This document shows positions 24,878 through 35,754 of a DNA stretch of 64,000 nt, piece after piece. The notes under the pieces were generated by a model. The model did no database searches. It was not told the origin of the DNA and was given only the letters and a program-made list of their open reading frames with translations. The DNA is from Panulirus ornatus (Eukaryota > Arthropoda > Malacostraca > Decapoda > Palinuridae). A program made the translations under genes and the position numbers. Numbering within the stretch: position 1 is the stretch's first letter; each line of letters starts with the position of its first letter. The stretch lies in assembly GCF_036320965.1 (NCBI RefSeq), contig NC_092241.1, forward strand, positions 1,598,675 through 1,662,674, given 5' to 3'.

Positions 24878-26589
24878 GTTTGTTGAGCATTCCTGGTAAA
24901 TTATTTGAGAGGGTATTGATTGAGAGGGTGATGGCATGTACAGAGCATCAGACTGGGGAAGAGCAGTGTGGTTTCAGAAGTGGTAGAAGATGTGTGGATC
25001 AGATGTTTGCTTTGAAGAATGTATGTGAGAAATACTTAGAAAAACAAATGGATTTGTATGTAGCATTTATGGATCTGGAGAAGGCATATGATAACATTGA
25101 TAGAGATGCTCTGTGGAAGGTTTTAAGAATGTATGGTGTGGGAGGCAAGTTGTTAGAAGCAGTGAAAAGTTTTTATCGAGGATGTAAGGCCTGTGTACCT
25201 GTAGGAAGAGAGGAAAGTGATTGGTTCTCAGTGAATGTAGGTTTGCGGCAGGGGTGTGTGATGTCTCCATGGTTGTTTAATTTGTTTATGGATGGGGTTG
25301 TTAGGGAGGTGAATGCAAGAGTTTTGGAAAGAGGGGCAAGTATGTAGTCTGTTGTGTATGAGAGAGCTTGGGAAGTGAGTCAGTTGTTGTTCCCTGATGA
25401 TACAGCTCTGGTGGCTGATTCATGTAAGAAACTGCAGAAGCTGGTGACTGAGTTTGGTAAAGTGTGTGAAAGAAGAAAGTTAAGAGTGAATGTGAATAAG
25501 AGCAAGGCTATTAGGTACAGTAGGGTTGAGGGTCAAGTCAATTGGGAGGTAAGTTTGAATGGAGAAAAACTGGAGGAAGTAAAGTGTGTTAGATATCTGG
25601 GAGTGGATCTGGCAGCGGATGGAACCATAGAAGCGGAAGTGAATCATAGGGTGGGGGAGGGGGCGAAAATTCTGGGAGCCTTGAAGAATGTGTGGAAGTC
25701 GAGAACATTATCTCGGAAAGCAAAAATGGGTATGTTTGAAGGAATAGTGGTTCCAACAATGTTGTATGGTTGCGAGGCGTGGGCTATGGATAGAGTTCTG
25801 CGCAGGAGGGTGGATGTGCTGGAAATGAGATGTTTGAGGAAAATGTGTGGTGTGAGGTGGTTTGATCGAGTAAGTGATGTAAGGGTAAGAGAGATGTGTG
25901 GAAATAAAAAGAGTGTGGTTGAGAGAGCAGAAGAGGGTGTTTTGAAATGGTTGGGGCACATGGAGAGAATGAGTGAGGAAAGATTGACCAAGAGGATATA
26001 TGTGTCAGAGGTGGAGGGAACGAGGAGAAGTGGGAGACCAAATTGGAGGTGGAAAGATGGAGTGAAAAAGATTTTGTGTGATCGGGGCCTGAACATGCAG
26101 GAGGGTGAAAGGCGTGCATGGAATAGAGTGAATTGGAACGATGTGGTATACCGGGGTCGACGTGCTGTCAATGGATTGAACCAGGGCATGTGAAGCGTCT
26201 GGGGTAAACCATGGAAAGTGTTTGGGGCCTGGATGTGGAAAGGGAGCTGTGGTTTCCGGTATTATTACATGACAGCTAGAGGCTGAGTGTGAACAAATGG
26301 GGCCTTTGGTGTCCTTACCTCGCACACATGAGGGGGGGAGGGGGTTGTTATTCCATGTGTGGCGAGGTGGCGATGGGAACAAATAAAGGCAGAAAGTATG
26401 AATTACGTACATGTGTATATATGTATATGTGTGTGTGTGTGAATATATATGTTTACATTGAGATGTATAGGTATGTATATTTGCGTGTGTGGACGTGTAT
26501 GTATATACATGTGTATGTGGGCGGGTTGGGCAATTCTTTCGTCTATTTACTTGCGCTACCTCGCTAACGCGGGAGACAGCGACAAAGCA
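24878..26589 (+). mobile_element. RTE-like LINE copy J (5'-truncated, long 3' UTR form)
   Basis: Starts directly after the A tail of copy I, within RT (SLLSIPGKLFERVL), and runs to the 3' terminus at 26589. The tail AATAATAAATAAATAAATAT merges into (TA)n. It has the long 3' UTR with the hairpin, unlike its upstream neighbours G, H and I, so it is not simply a fourth unit of the same array. Confidence 0.88.
24886..26193 (+). pseudogene. LINE copy J RT, one nonsense codon
   Basis: RT from the end of motif 1 to the normal ORF end in one frame, apart from a TAG at 25345-25347 where relatives have CAG or AAG (GASMQSV or GASMKSV). Motifs: FMDLEKAYDNI (A), GLRQGCVMSPWLFN (B) and LLFPDDTALV (C, with FADD changed to FPDD). 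The Ala-to-Pro change beside the catalytic Asp pair would probably impair activity. The C-terminus is GRPNWRWKDGVKK then NQGM. Confidence 0.86.
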
Positions 26590-26620
26590 AAATAATAAAT
26601 AAATAAATATATATATATAT

Positions 26621-26851
26621 TTCTTAGTTTTATATATATTCGCGTTTTTCCGCGACAGCGAGGTAGCATTAAGAGCAGAGGACTGAGCTTAAAAGGAAAA
26701 ATCCTCACTTGGCCCCTTCTCTTTCCTTCATTGTAAAAGTAAAAAAATGGAGGGGAGGATTTCCAGCTCCCGCTTCTTCCCCTTTTAATCGTCTTCTACG
26801 ACATGCAGGGAATACGTGAGAGTTATTCTTTCTCCTCTGTCCCCAGGGATG
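26621..26851 (-). mobile_element. LINE-derived SINE, copy 4 (diverged)
   Basis: A minus-strand copy following the (TA)n tail of LINE copy J. It has the 3' motif (GACAGCGAGGTAGC on this strand), the central region and the 5' terminus CCCCAGGGAT, with more base changes than most copies. Confidence 0.8.
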
Positions 26852-26861
26852 ATATATATTT

Positions 26862-27258
26862 AATCAGCAGAGAGGTATAGAATAACGGGATTTTCAAGGT
26901 GATCATATTCATGACAGTGTTTAGCAATCGCATTTTGTGGTCATCTCTGCGTAACAGTTTTTTTCGGTCTGGCCTATGTGTGTATCTTTACATGCCTTGC
27001 ATTTGACGGCGTAAACATTCCCAATTGTTGCGTGTTTTGGCCTACTGTCTACTACGGTCTTATTGATGGTGTCATTGTACTGGAAAGCAACATTGCAAGC
27101 ACTGTTTTTGAGAACATGTCTTGAATTAGCTACGTTGGGAGAATAGGGCAACACAGAACACTCAGACTTGTTCTCATTAGTCACATTCTTGTACTTGTAG
27201 CATAAAATGTCTCCCTGGTTTTCCAGTAAGCTTTGTTTACAAATCTCTTGGGACAAGT
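26862..27258 (-). pseudogene. Penelope-like element fragment: GIY-YIG endonuclease domain
   Basis: The minus-strand frame 26921-27256 reads a linker with LPYSPNVANSRHVLKNSACN and FQYNDTINKTVV, then GNVYAVKCKACKDTHIGQTEKN. This is the order seen in Penelope-like retroelements: LPY...V...L, then a GIY-YIG-type nuclease with the CxxC insertion and IGQT. After a one-base shift, AIAKHCHEYDHLENPVIL continues the domain (26862-26935), as in Penelope-like proteins where AxxxH motifs follow. The RT part is not seen upstream. The family is known to use this nuclease for insertion. Here it is a decayed 3' fragment. A bacterial-type GIY-YIG enzyme is unlikely given the linker match. Confidence 0.72.
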
Positions 27259-29170
27259 ATCTTTATTTTGGGATAAGTATCTTTAGACAGCATGTCTTTC
27301 TACTTCTACCACAGTGACCTATGAGTCTCGTATCTGTTATTCTATCACAAACAGCCTCGAAGGGACCCAGGCGTCTGTTGCAGCATGAATTCCATTGGAT
27401 TCCTTTGTGCTCCTTTGCACGCTGAAACCCCTTGTATAGAGGATTTCAGTGACAAGATTCAGAGAGCAAAGCATCATGTCATGAGGTCGATTAGTCGAAT
27501 AACTGTATACAGAAGGAGGAAATTGGAGCAAATACATGAACCACAAAGTTGCATTGGTTAAAAGAATTTTAAGTCACATGGCTTCACAGCTTGGAGACAA
27601 TGCTCACAATTTATGAGTACTTCATTCATAATGTACAATAGATACTATACTTTCTTATAACGAAAACAGTGGTAAAGATCATAATTAGGTATTACATTTT
27701 GGATATAGGATCTTAGAAAAAGGAAATCAGGGGAGGAGGTAGGTAGACGAGGGATGGTTCAGGGATTGAGATTAGATTTGAGATCGTTGCTGGTGCAAAT
27801 AAGGGTTGAGAAAGAGGCTGGTCTTGAAGCAGTATTGGGGGGGGGGGGGGGAGGAGGTTACAGTTATTTGTATTGCGTCATAGATGGTTAAATTTAGAAC
27901 TATGGATAGATAATGAATAAAGAAGCTTCTGTCATATGATGTAGAGAGTTAAGTGTGAGGTAGAGTGTACGTGATCATGGACTGGATGCCAGCAATTCAC
28001 ATGTAAATGAGCAGGAAGAGAATGTGTACTGGCTGCTTTAACCCGGTTTGGTTGACGTGGCCATTACCTCTGTACTGTTCACCGCGGCGCTATCACGAAA
28101 CAGCTCGATAACTAGGCGGTAGTGCTTCTCTGATCCGTGGTTGCCTGCCACCTACAACTTAACTGATCTCATGTATTCACACATCAACCAAAGGAGAAAG
28201 TATCCATGTTTTTAGTCTTAGGTCCGGTTCATGTTATTTAACATGTTCCTTCCCTAGGTTTTTCAGCCATATCATAGATTTATTGCAACCTTAACAAATA
28301 AAATCAAATCAGACCGTCCCAGTATCGTTTTACCTTGACTGGAAGACTTGTTGTTGTTCTCTTCACAAATTTCATTCACTCTTTTTTTGTGTGTGTCCCC
28401 TCTTATGGCGGTGTGAGCACAGTCTCCCACATGTTGATTTAGCAAGACATTTGGCGTCATGCAACTGGTCATACATCACGTTTTAGGTTTACCACGGTTT
28501 ACCCTAGATATTAACGGTTTGTCTTACTTGTCGTTCTATGGTAAGCTATAGATGTTTACACAATATTCATTTACGTGTTGTCGAGGGTAAGCTAGCATAC
28601 TTTCCCATTGCCCGCCAGAGTTAGTTGCCAGGTCCTCAACTTCATTTTTATATTCTATTTTTTATTTTTTTCATCAAGATCGTCATTTTTTTTCTTTTTC
28701 GTACTCTTATTTCAATTATCGCATGTACTCAACGTTTTGAGTCTAACTCGCGCTTCTGTGTCAACCTGTAACACCATAGCACTATAAACTTTGGGTAAAT
28801 GATCAAATACTGCGCCCATAACTGAAAGCTCCTTGGAGAATCTATGGCTTGCCCCATGACATTCGTTGCCCCTTTTTCTATCTTTTTCCATTTTTTCCCG
28901 CGAAATCTATGAGAAGAAACATGAGACCTTCCCAGCAAGTCGCTAAGGACAATTACGTTGCCGAAGCATTCCCAAACATTATAAGCGTACACCTCGCGCT
29001 TCCTCTGCTTACTGTAATACCTGGGACGCATTGCATCAGCTGCTCTATATGGGTTAATGTGTGTGTGTGTGTGTGTGTGTGATTACTATAGTTTTTATCA
29101 GTTGGCTATTACGGAGAGAGAGAGTTTTACACTCGTGTTGCCTCGTCTTTCATCACTGTTTACTCATTTG
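27259..29170. other. low-repeat sequence without recognised genes
   Basis: A short tandem repeat (GATAAGTATCTTTA-like, twice at about 27255-27290), a poly(G) run at about 27836-27851 and T-rich stretches near 28650-28720 are visible. Open frames are short, none resembles a protein I know, and no convincing exon with splice sites was found. The upstream continuation of the Penelope-like element should lie at 27259-27550 but could not be recognised there. Confidence 0.5.
29012..29078 (+). repeat. (TG)n-tailed dispersed repeat, copy 1
   Basis: TACCTGGGACGCATTGCATC and following bases, then a (TG)n run at about 29060-29079. The same block followed by (TG)n occurs at 33233-33348. Confidence 0.5.
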
Positions 29171-29177
29171 TGTATAA

Positions 29178-29300
29178 ACACACTCCACACCTAAACTATC
29201 GACCAACCCCGATAGGAGGATGAGCAATGGGGGTTGTGGTCCGACTGCCGTGCCTAGCATTCGAACACGCCTCGGAAGCCTGTCTTGTATGTGTGCTTGT
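29178..29300 (-). mobile_element. tRNA-like SINE (family beta), copy 1, decayed
   Basis: On the minus strand it reads a B-box-like GTTCGAATGC, then GGCAGTCGGACC, then GCTCATCCTCCTATCGGGGT and GGTCGATAG. The copies at 29395-29545 and 47188-47312 have the same blocks in the same order. Confidence 0.5.
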
Positions 29301-29394
29301 GCGTTTATGTTCTGACGCAATTATGGAAAATCTTTAAGGAGTGTTATATAAAGAAGAAAAGACTAAACGATCCTTAGAGAAAGCAATGGTACTC

Positions 29395-29545
29395 AGTGGT
29401 GTAGCGTTTAGCGTTCCTGACCATGACACATTCACTGACCGCCTAGGTTCGAGCGCATAGTGGCAGTCGGTTCACAGATGACCCAGTTGTTCATCCACCC
29501 TTAGGGGATCGTCGATGAAATGGTTATCTGGCTCAGGCTATGATA
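29395..29545 (+). mobile_element. tRNA-like SINE (family beta), copy 2
   Basis: A possible A box lies in TGGTGTAGCGTTTAGCG and a B box in TAGGTTCGAGCGC. They are followed by GGCAGTCGGTTCAC, TTGTTCATCCACCCTTAGGG and GTCGATGAAATGGTTATCTG. The tRNA-like head plus a conserved tail marks a SINE and not a working tRNA gene. Confidence 0.58.
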
Positions 29546-29900
29546 TATATATTTTTTATCTATTTATTTTGCTTTGTCGCTGTCTCCCGCGTTAACAAGG
29601 TAGCGCAAGGAAACAGATGAAAGAATGGCCCAACCCACCCACATACACATGTATATACATACGCGTCCACATGTACATAATTCATACTGTCTGCCTTTAT
29701 TTATTCCCATCGCCACCTCGCCACACATGAAATAACAACCCCCTCCCCCCTCATGTGTGCGAGGTAGCGATAGGAAAAGACAACAAATGCCACATTCGTT
29801 CACACTCAGTCTCTAGCTGTCATGTAATAATGCACCGAAACCACAGCTCCCTTTCCACATCCAGGCCCCACAGAATTTTCCATGGTTTACCCCAGACGCT

Positions 29901-32209
29901 TCACATACCCTGGTTCAATCCATTGACAGCACGTCGACCCTGGTATACCATATCGTTCCAATTCTCTCTATTCCTTGCATGAATTTCACCCTCCTGCATG
30001 TTCAGGCCCCGATCGCTCAAAATCTTTCTCACATCATCTTTCCACCTCCAATTTGGTCTTCCACTTCTCCTCGTTCCCTCCACCTCTGACACATATATCT
30101 TCTTGGTCAATCTTTCCTCACTCATTCTCTCCATGTGACCAAACCATTTCAAAACACCATCTTCTTCTCTATCAACCAAACTCTTTTTATTACCACACGT
30201 CTCTCTTACTCTATCATTACTTACTCGATCAAACCACCTCACACCACATATTGTCCTCAAACATCTCATTTCCAGCACATCCACCCTCCTCCGCACAACT
30301 CTATCCATATCCCACGCCTCGCAAACATATAACATTGTTGGAACCATTATTCCTTCAAACATACCCATTTTTGCTTTCCGAGATAGTGTTCTCGACCTTC
30401 CACACATTCTTCAAGGCTCCCAGAATTTTCGCCCCCTCCCCCACCCTGTGATTCACTTTCGCTTCCATGGTTCCATCCGCTGCCAAATCCACTCCCAGAT
30501 ATCTAAAACACTTCACTTCCTCCAGTTTTTCTCCATTCAAACTTACCTCCCAATTGACTTGGCCCTCAACCCTACTGTACGTAATAAGCTTGCTCTTATT
30601 CACATTTACTCTCAGCCTTCTGCTTTCACACACTTTACCAAACTCCGTCACCAGTTCCTGCAGTTTCTCACATGAATCAGCCACCAGCGCTGTATGATCA
30701 GCGAACAACAACTGACTCACTTTCCAAGCTCTCTCACCCACAACAGACTGCATACTTGCCCCTCTTTCCAAAACTCTTGCATTCACCTCCCTAACAACTC
30801 CATCCATAAAAAAATTAAACAGCCATGGAGAACATCACACACCCCTGCCGCAAACCTACATTCACTGAGAACCAATCACTTTCCTCTCTTCCTACACGTA
30901 CACATGCGTTACATCCTCGATAAAAACTTTTCACTGCTTCTAACAACTTGCCTCCCTCACCATATATTCTTAATACCCTCCACAGAGCATCTCTAATAAC
31001 TCTATCTCTAATAACTCTATTTTTATTCTCCCTAAAATTTAATGATACTCTCTCACCCCAACTCTCATTTGCTCTCTTTTTCACCTCTTGCACCTTTCTC
31101 TTGATCTCCTGCCTCTTTCTTTTATACATCTCCCACTCATTTCCATTATTTCCCTGCAAAAATCGTCTAAATGCCTCTCGCTTCTCTTTCACTAATAATC
31201 TTACTTCTTTATCCCACCATTCGCTACCCTTTCTAATCTGCCCACCTCCCACGCTTCTCATGCCACAAGCATCTTTTGCGCAAGCCATTGCTGCTTCCCT
31301 AAATACATCCCATTCCTCCCCCACTCCCCTTACCTCCTTTGTTCTCACCTTTTTCCATTCTGTACTCAGTCTCTCCTGGTACTTCCTCACACAAGTCTCC
31401 TTCCCAAGCTCACTTACTCTCACCACTCTCGTCACCCCAACATTCTCTCTTCTTTTCTGAAAACCTCTACAAATCTTCACCTTCGCCTCCACAAGATAAT
31501 GATCAGACATCCCTCCAGTTGCACCTCTCAGCACATCAACATGCAAAAGTCTGTCTTTCGCGGGCCTATCAATTAACACGTAATCCAATAATGCTCTCTG
31601 GCCATCTCTCCTACTTACGTACGTATACTTATGCATATTTCTCTTTTTAAACCAGGTATTCCCAATCACCAGACCTTTTTCAGCACATAAATCTACAAGC
31701 TCTTCACCATTTCCATTTACAACACTGAACACCCTATGTACAGAAATTATTCCCTTAACTGCCACATTACTCACCTTTGCATTCAAATCACCCATCACTA
31801 TAACCCGGTCTCGTGCATCAAACCTACTAAAACACTCACTCAGCTGCTCCCAAAACACTTGCCTCTCATGATCTTTCTTCTCATGCCCAGGTGCATATGC
31901 ACTAACAATCACCCATCTCTCTCAATCCACTTTCAGTTTTACCCATATCAATCTAGAGTTTACTTTCTTACACTCTATCACATACTCCCACCACTCCTGT
32001 TTCAGGAGTAGTGCTACTCCTTCCCTTGCTCTTGTCCTCTCAGTAAACCTTGACTTTACTCCAAGGACATTCCCAAACCACTCTTCCTTTTTACCCTTGA
32101 GCTTCGTTTCACTCAGAGCCAAAACATTCAGGTTCCTTTCCTGAAACATATTACCTATCTCTCCTTTTTTCTCATCTTCGTTACATCCACACACATTTAT
32201 ACACCCCAA
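29901..32209 (-). pseudogene. LINE copy K ORF: EN fused in frame to RT palm by deletion
   Basis: Sense order: GCINVCGCNEDEKKGEI (endonuclease start, 32209) to KLKVD, then a TGA near 31920. The frame then stays open from 31912 to 30815 through VIVMGDLNAKVSN, LDYVLIDRP and MSDHYLVEAKVK and the linker. It passes without a shift across the deletion from NFRENK into ALWRVLRIYGEGGKL and GLRQGCVM (motif B). RT motif A is therefore lost. Later pieces hold LLFADHTALVAD (FADD changed to FADH) and the C-terminal domain (29901-30407). The changed catalytic Asp and the deletion rule out RT activity. Confidence 0.86.
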
Positions 32210-32280
32210 TCTGATCCTTCGAGGAGGATGAGCACTCCCCGCGTGACTCCTCCTTCAGTGTCCCCTTTTAGAAAGTTAAA

Positions 32281-32383
32281 ATACAAGGAGGGGAGGGTTT
32301 CCAGCCCCCTGCTCCCGTCCCCTTTAGTCGCCTTGTACGACACGTGAGGAATGCATGGGAAGTATTCTTTCTGCTCTATCCCC

Positions 32384-32390
<7 letters not shown>
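32281..32390 (-). other. LINE 5' UTR segment shared with the SINE family
   Basis: In sense this block starts TATCCCTGGGGATA, continues GAATACTTCCCATGCATTCC and TGTCGTACAAGGCGACTAAA, and ends CCCTCCCCTCC. It aligns end to end with the first 110 or so bases of the SINE at 32455-32690, which starts only 65 bases away in opposite orientation. Confidence 0.8.

Positions 32391-32454
<64 letters not shown>
32391..32454. repeat. (TA)n microsatellite
   Basis: TA run flanked on both sides by the same 5' terminal sequence in inverted orientation (LINE K on the left, SINE copy 5 on the right). Confidence 0.95.
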
Positions 32455-32458
<4 letters not shown>

Positions 32459-32690
32459 CCCTGGGGATAGGGGAGCAAGAATACTTCCCACGTATTCCCT
32501 GCGTGTCGTAGAAGGCGACTAAAAGGGGAGGGAGCGGGGGGCTGGAAATCCTCCCCTCTCGTTTTTTTTTTAATTTTGCAAAAGAAGGAACAGAGAATTG
32601 GGCCAGGTGAGGGTAGTCCCTCAAAGGCTCAGTCCTCTGTTCTTAACGCTACCTCGCTAATGCGGGAAATGGCGAATAGTTTGAAAGAAA
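32455..32690 (+). mobile_element. LINE-derived SINE, copy 5 (full length)
   Basis: Complete copy: TATCCCTGGGGATA at the 5' end, a T9 run at mid-length, the central stem-loop arms GAACAGAG and CTCTGTTC, and 3' ATGCGGGAAATGGCGAATAG with an A/T tail. No A or B box of a Pol III promoter is evident. Confidence 0.88.
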
Positions 32691-32705
32691 AATATATATA
32701 TATAT

Positions 32706-32936
32706 TTTTTTTTTTTTTTCATACTATTCGCCATTTCCCGCGATAGCGAGGTAGCGTTAAGAACAGAGGACTGTGCCTTTGAGGGAATATCCTCACCTGG
32801 CCCCCTTCTCTGTTCCTTCTTTTGGAAAATTAAAAAAAAACGAGAGGGGAGGATTTCCAGCCCCCCGCTCCCTTCCCTTTTAGTCGCCTTCTACGACACG
32901 CAGGGAATACGTGGGAAGTATTCTTTCTCCCCTATC

Positions 32937-32940
<4 letters not shown>
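32706..32940 (-). mobile_element. LINE-derived SINE, copy 6 (full length, inverted partner of copy 5)
   Basis: Tail-to-tail with copy 5 across 15 bases of AT, so 32455-32940 forms a large palindrome. Stem-loop arms and both termini are present, and (TA)n follows its 5' end. Confidence 0.88.

Positions 32941-32996
<56 letters not shown>
32941..32996. repeat. (TA)n microsatellite
   Basis: TA run at the 5' side of SINE copy 6. Single-copy-looking sequence starts at 32997. Confidence 0.95.
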
Positions 32997-32998
<2 letters not shown>

Positions 32999-33300
32999 TC
33001 AATAAGATGGCCTTAATCAGAGCCTGAGGTGCTCGTGTCGTTTTATTTAACATGAAATAGCATCCAAACGACCACTAAAACCCTGCACTACTTAGGCCAC
33101 TGCCTCCCCATGTGTCCTGATGATAACTGATCGTAAGATTTCCAAGATAAGGTCAGCCAGCAGCTGTGGCTGACGGGTGGTAGGGCTTCCTGGTGAACTT
33201 GTCAGGCTGCTCGAACCATGAAGGGCAAGATGTAAAACCTGGGACGAATTGCGTCAGTTTCTCCATAAGGAAGTGCTCAGGTGCTTTGCGGCAGCTATAG

Positions 33301-33350
<50 letters not shown>

Positions 33351-35124
33351 AGGGGGAGGAGAATACTTAACTACCTACAAGTACTGATGAAGAGATTTTT
33401 GCCATAGTGGCAAAGGAAGCACTCATTAGCATGCTTGCTAATTTGACACTGTTGATTTGAGCCTCCAGGCACCTTCCATGGTTAGTAATATGAGGCTGAT
33501 CGGGGACCGACGTCAGACATTTATGAAGTTTTTTTTGAGACGTGTCTGATTATTCCTACTTATTTCTCCTGGCTCTACACTGAATAGTCTTTCCAACTAC
33601 TTTGCCGGACACTCAACCTTGCCTAATATCTTTTTAAAGTGTTCACAGTCATTACTCCTGACTTGATGATTCTGATATTCCCTTAGATTTATAACTTTCT
33701 TGCTGATACCTTAAATCTGCTGTTTTGTTGTACCTCTCATGATAATTCGTTCATTCCATTAATTTTGCTCATAAAATTTTCCTAAATTTGTGTCAAGGTT
33801 GTTCATTTCCATCCGTTTGGCAGGTAACCGACCGAATAACACAGAAATATTCAATTCTACTTTTATACAATCGTTAACGTTTTCACCATTAGATTTTCTA
33901 TTTCTCGTTGTGAAAGTCTTTCTTATCATACCACTAACTACGTATTTTGCTTGACAGAACATTATCATTATCACTGTACTCAGTGAAGTATCATTATCAC
34001 TGTGCTCAGTGAAGTCCAAATTTTTCATCATTTCACTCCTAGATCCTTGATGGTTCCTCCATGCTCTTTAGGCTTTTGTGTGGAGACGTAGATAAACAGG
34101 GAACAGTCCTGTCACTTAGTCGCTTAAACTTCTCCTCCCTAGAATTCATTAGATTATGTAGTAAGGTGACGTAGCCACTACCGTTAACAGCAGAGTACCC
34201 GGAACTCACCCCACCTCATATGCAGGGAATACCGTAAGCCACCAAATTCTTGCAGGGGTAAATAATGATAATTTCATTACATTGATCTGTTGCCCAATGG
34301 TAAAAGAAATCTTTGATTATACGAATGCTCACCAGATCTTATTCTCTCATGACCACACACTAACACATTCAGCTCAGTTCTTATTACAAAAAAAGAGAAA
34401 AAAAAGCGACACCCCCACCAGCAAACACTACCGGTCAACCTTTCTACACTCCGCATGTTTATTTTGGTCATGATTTTGAATAATTGATTCAGTATAAAGT
34501 CCAAAGCAGTTCCTGCTAAAAAAGTCACATCGTTTTCTCCTTATCAGACCACTGAAACGTGATCCCATTCTTAACTACATTTCGACATCACTATCAGTTC
34601 ATTCACTTGTTAGACGTCTCAACGAAAATTTTCACATTTAAGGCGAGCCCATGCACTACTTGTCACTGTCCACTCTTGGCAAACCGAACTGCTCGTTGAT
34701 TGAATGCCAACACCAAGCCACCACAATCACTGACAGTCTACTGGTTGTAATTTCTCATATGAACATCAGATGAATCTTATCTGATGCCATGCCTGAGTTA
34801 ATATCCCAACCAACGGGGACAGCTAAACCTTACGTAGCTACTTCTGAGATGACCCGAAGGGAGCCAATCACCTTTCACATAAGTTATTCCTTAATCACTG
34901 CTTCACCAAACCAGCTTCTGCTGCCTAGTCTAAACGTCAAGATTCTAGCCGAAACTGAAACAGCATCCGTACTGCCCATAGTCCCAGCCAGGGTTGACAT
35001 ATTGGGCGAAAAGTAGCAGATTGTGCTACTTATCAAGGCAATATGCTATTTAAATCTAATCTGCTACTTGGTACTTTTTGGGCTACTTCGTATTACGTTT
35101 GGGCTAGTTGTGAACATGATAATA
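32997..35124. other. mostly unique sequence, no recognised gene
   Basis: Contains the (TG)n repeat at 33304-33348 and a 23-base direct repeat near 33963-34010 (CAGTGAAGTATCATTATCACTG-like). A 75-codon frame at 34789-35016 resembles nothing known to me and has no visible splice context. This stretch is upstream of the vanin-like gene and may include its distal regulatory sequence, but no site could be supported. Confidence 0.45.
33233..33348 (+). repeat. (TG)n-tailed dispersed repeat, copy 2
   Basis: AACCTGGGACGAATTGCGTC and following bases, then (TG)n at 33304-33348. It parallels the block at 29012-29078. Confidence 0.5.
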
Positions 35125-35250
35125 GTAATGATAATAATAATGATAATAATAACAATAGTACTACTAATAATAGTAATGATAATGATAATGATAACAATAT
35201 TAATGATAATAATAATGATAATAATGATAATGATAATAATGATAATGAAA
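35125..35250. repeat. imperfect (ATA/ATG)n tract
   Basis: Trinucleotide-like array of ATA, ATG and ACA units. It is the complement-type version of the (ATT/ATC)n tracts at 36645, 48076 and 50898. Confidence 0.9.
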
Positions 35251-35754
35251 TAGAAAACATTAGGTACAGAGAATGACATTATTATTGTTTATTATTAAGT
35301 GGCGCGACATGGCAATTTGTGCCCCTTGCTCCTAGCAGGCTTGGACCCGACCTAAATACGTAACGCTCATAAACACTGCACCCTGCTTGTGGCTCGCCCT
35401 TCTTATTTCATTACATCTTCGGTGGTTATATAGTGGGGAAGTGGTCCAAATACGAAATACGGCAAAGCTTTTCAGAGCTCTTGGATTAAGAGATTTATTA
35501 TTCGAAAAATGGTTAGAAATGAAAAATGATCACACGAAGGCCCATTATAAAGTGTATAAGAGTGAGCTTAGAACCCAGGGAACTGATATGAAAGAACTGG
35601 TGAGTTAGTAAAACACAGACAAAATATGTTAAAGATAAGTCCTAAACATTTAAGTCGGAAGACCAGCTTTTCGAAGGGAGAAAAAAATGTCCAAAAAAGT
35701 TTAACTACAGCTTTCAGGGTATGTTGACTATCATTCATCAGCTAACTCAATTGA
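35251..35754. other. no recognised feature
   Basis: Short open frames only (for example 35387-35608). No similarity to known proteins or to the repeats in this window was noticed. Confidence 0.4.

Larger units (their letters stand above)
29551..32390 (-). mobile_element. RTE-like LINE copy K: both termini present, internal deletion
   Basis: The only copy here with both family ends. The 3' terminus is at about 29551-29625 and the 5' terminus (TATCCCTGGGGATA in sense) at 32380-32390, next to (TA)n. About 0.7 kb covering the linker end and RT fingers is deleted near 31005-31020, leaving a small duplication (ATAGAGTTATTAGAG-like, twice). The 5' UTR is about 170 bases long before the endonuclease frame. 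Confidence 0.9.

Noticed and set aside
27337..27546. A 69-codon frame as the RT part of the Penelope-like element
   Set aside because: No RT motif was found in it, and its link to the GIY-YIG fragment could not be supported.
32455..32940. MITE-type DNA transposon with long inverted repeats
   Set aside because: Single, unpaired SINE copies with 3' tails occur elsewhere (for example 50672-50886), and the ends match a LINE. The inverted repeat comes from two insertions.
34789..35016. A 75-codon frame as a host exon
   Set aside because: No known domain, no convincing splice sites at its borders, and no match to the vanin-like gene downstream.
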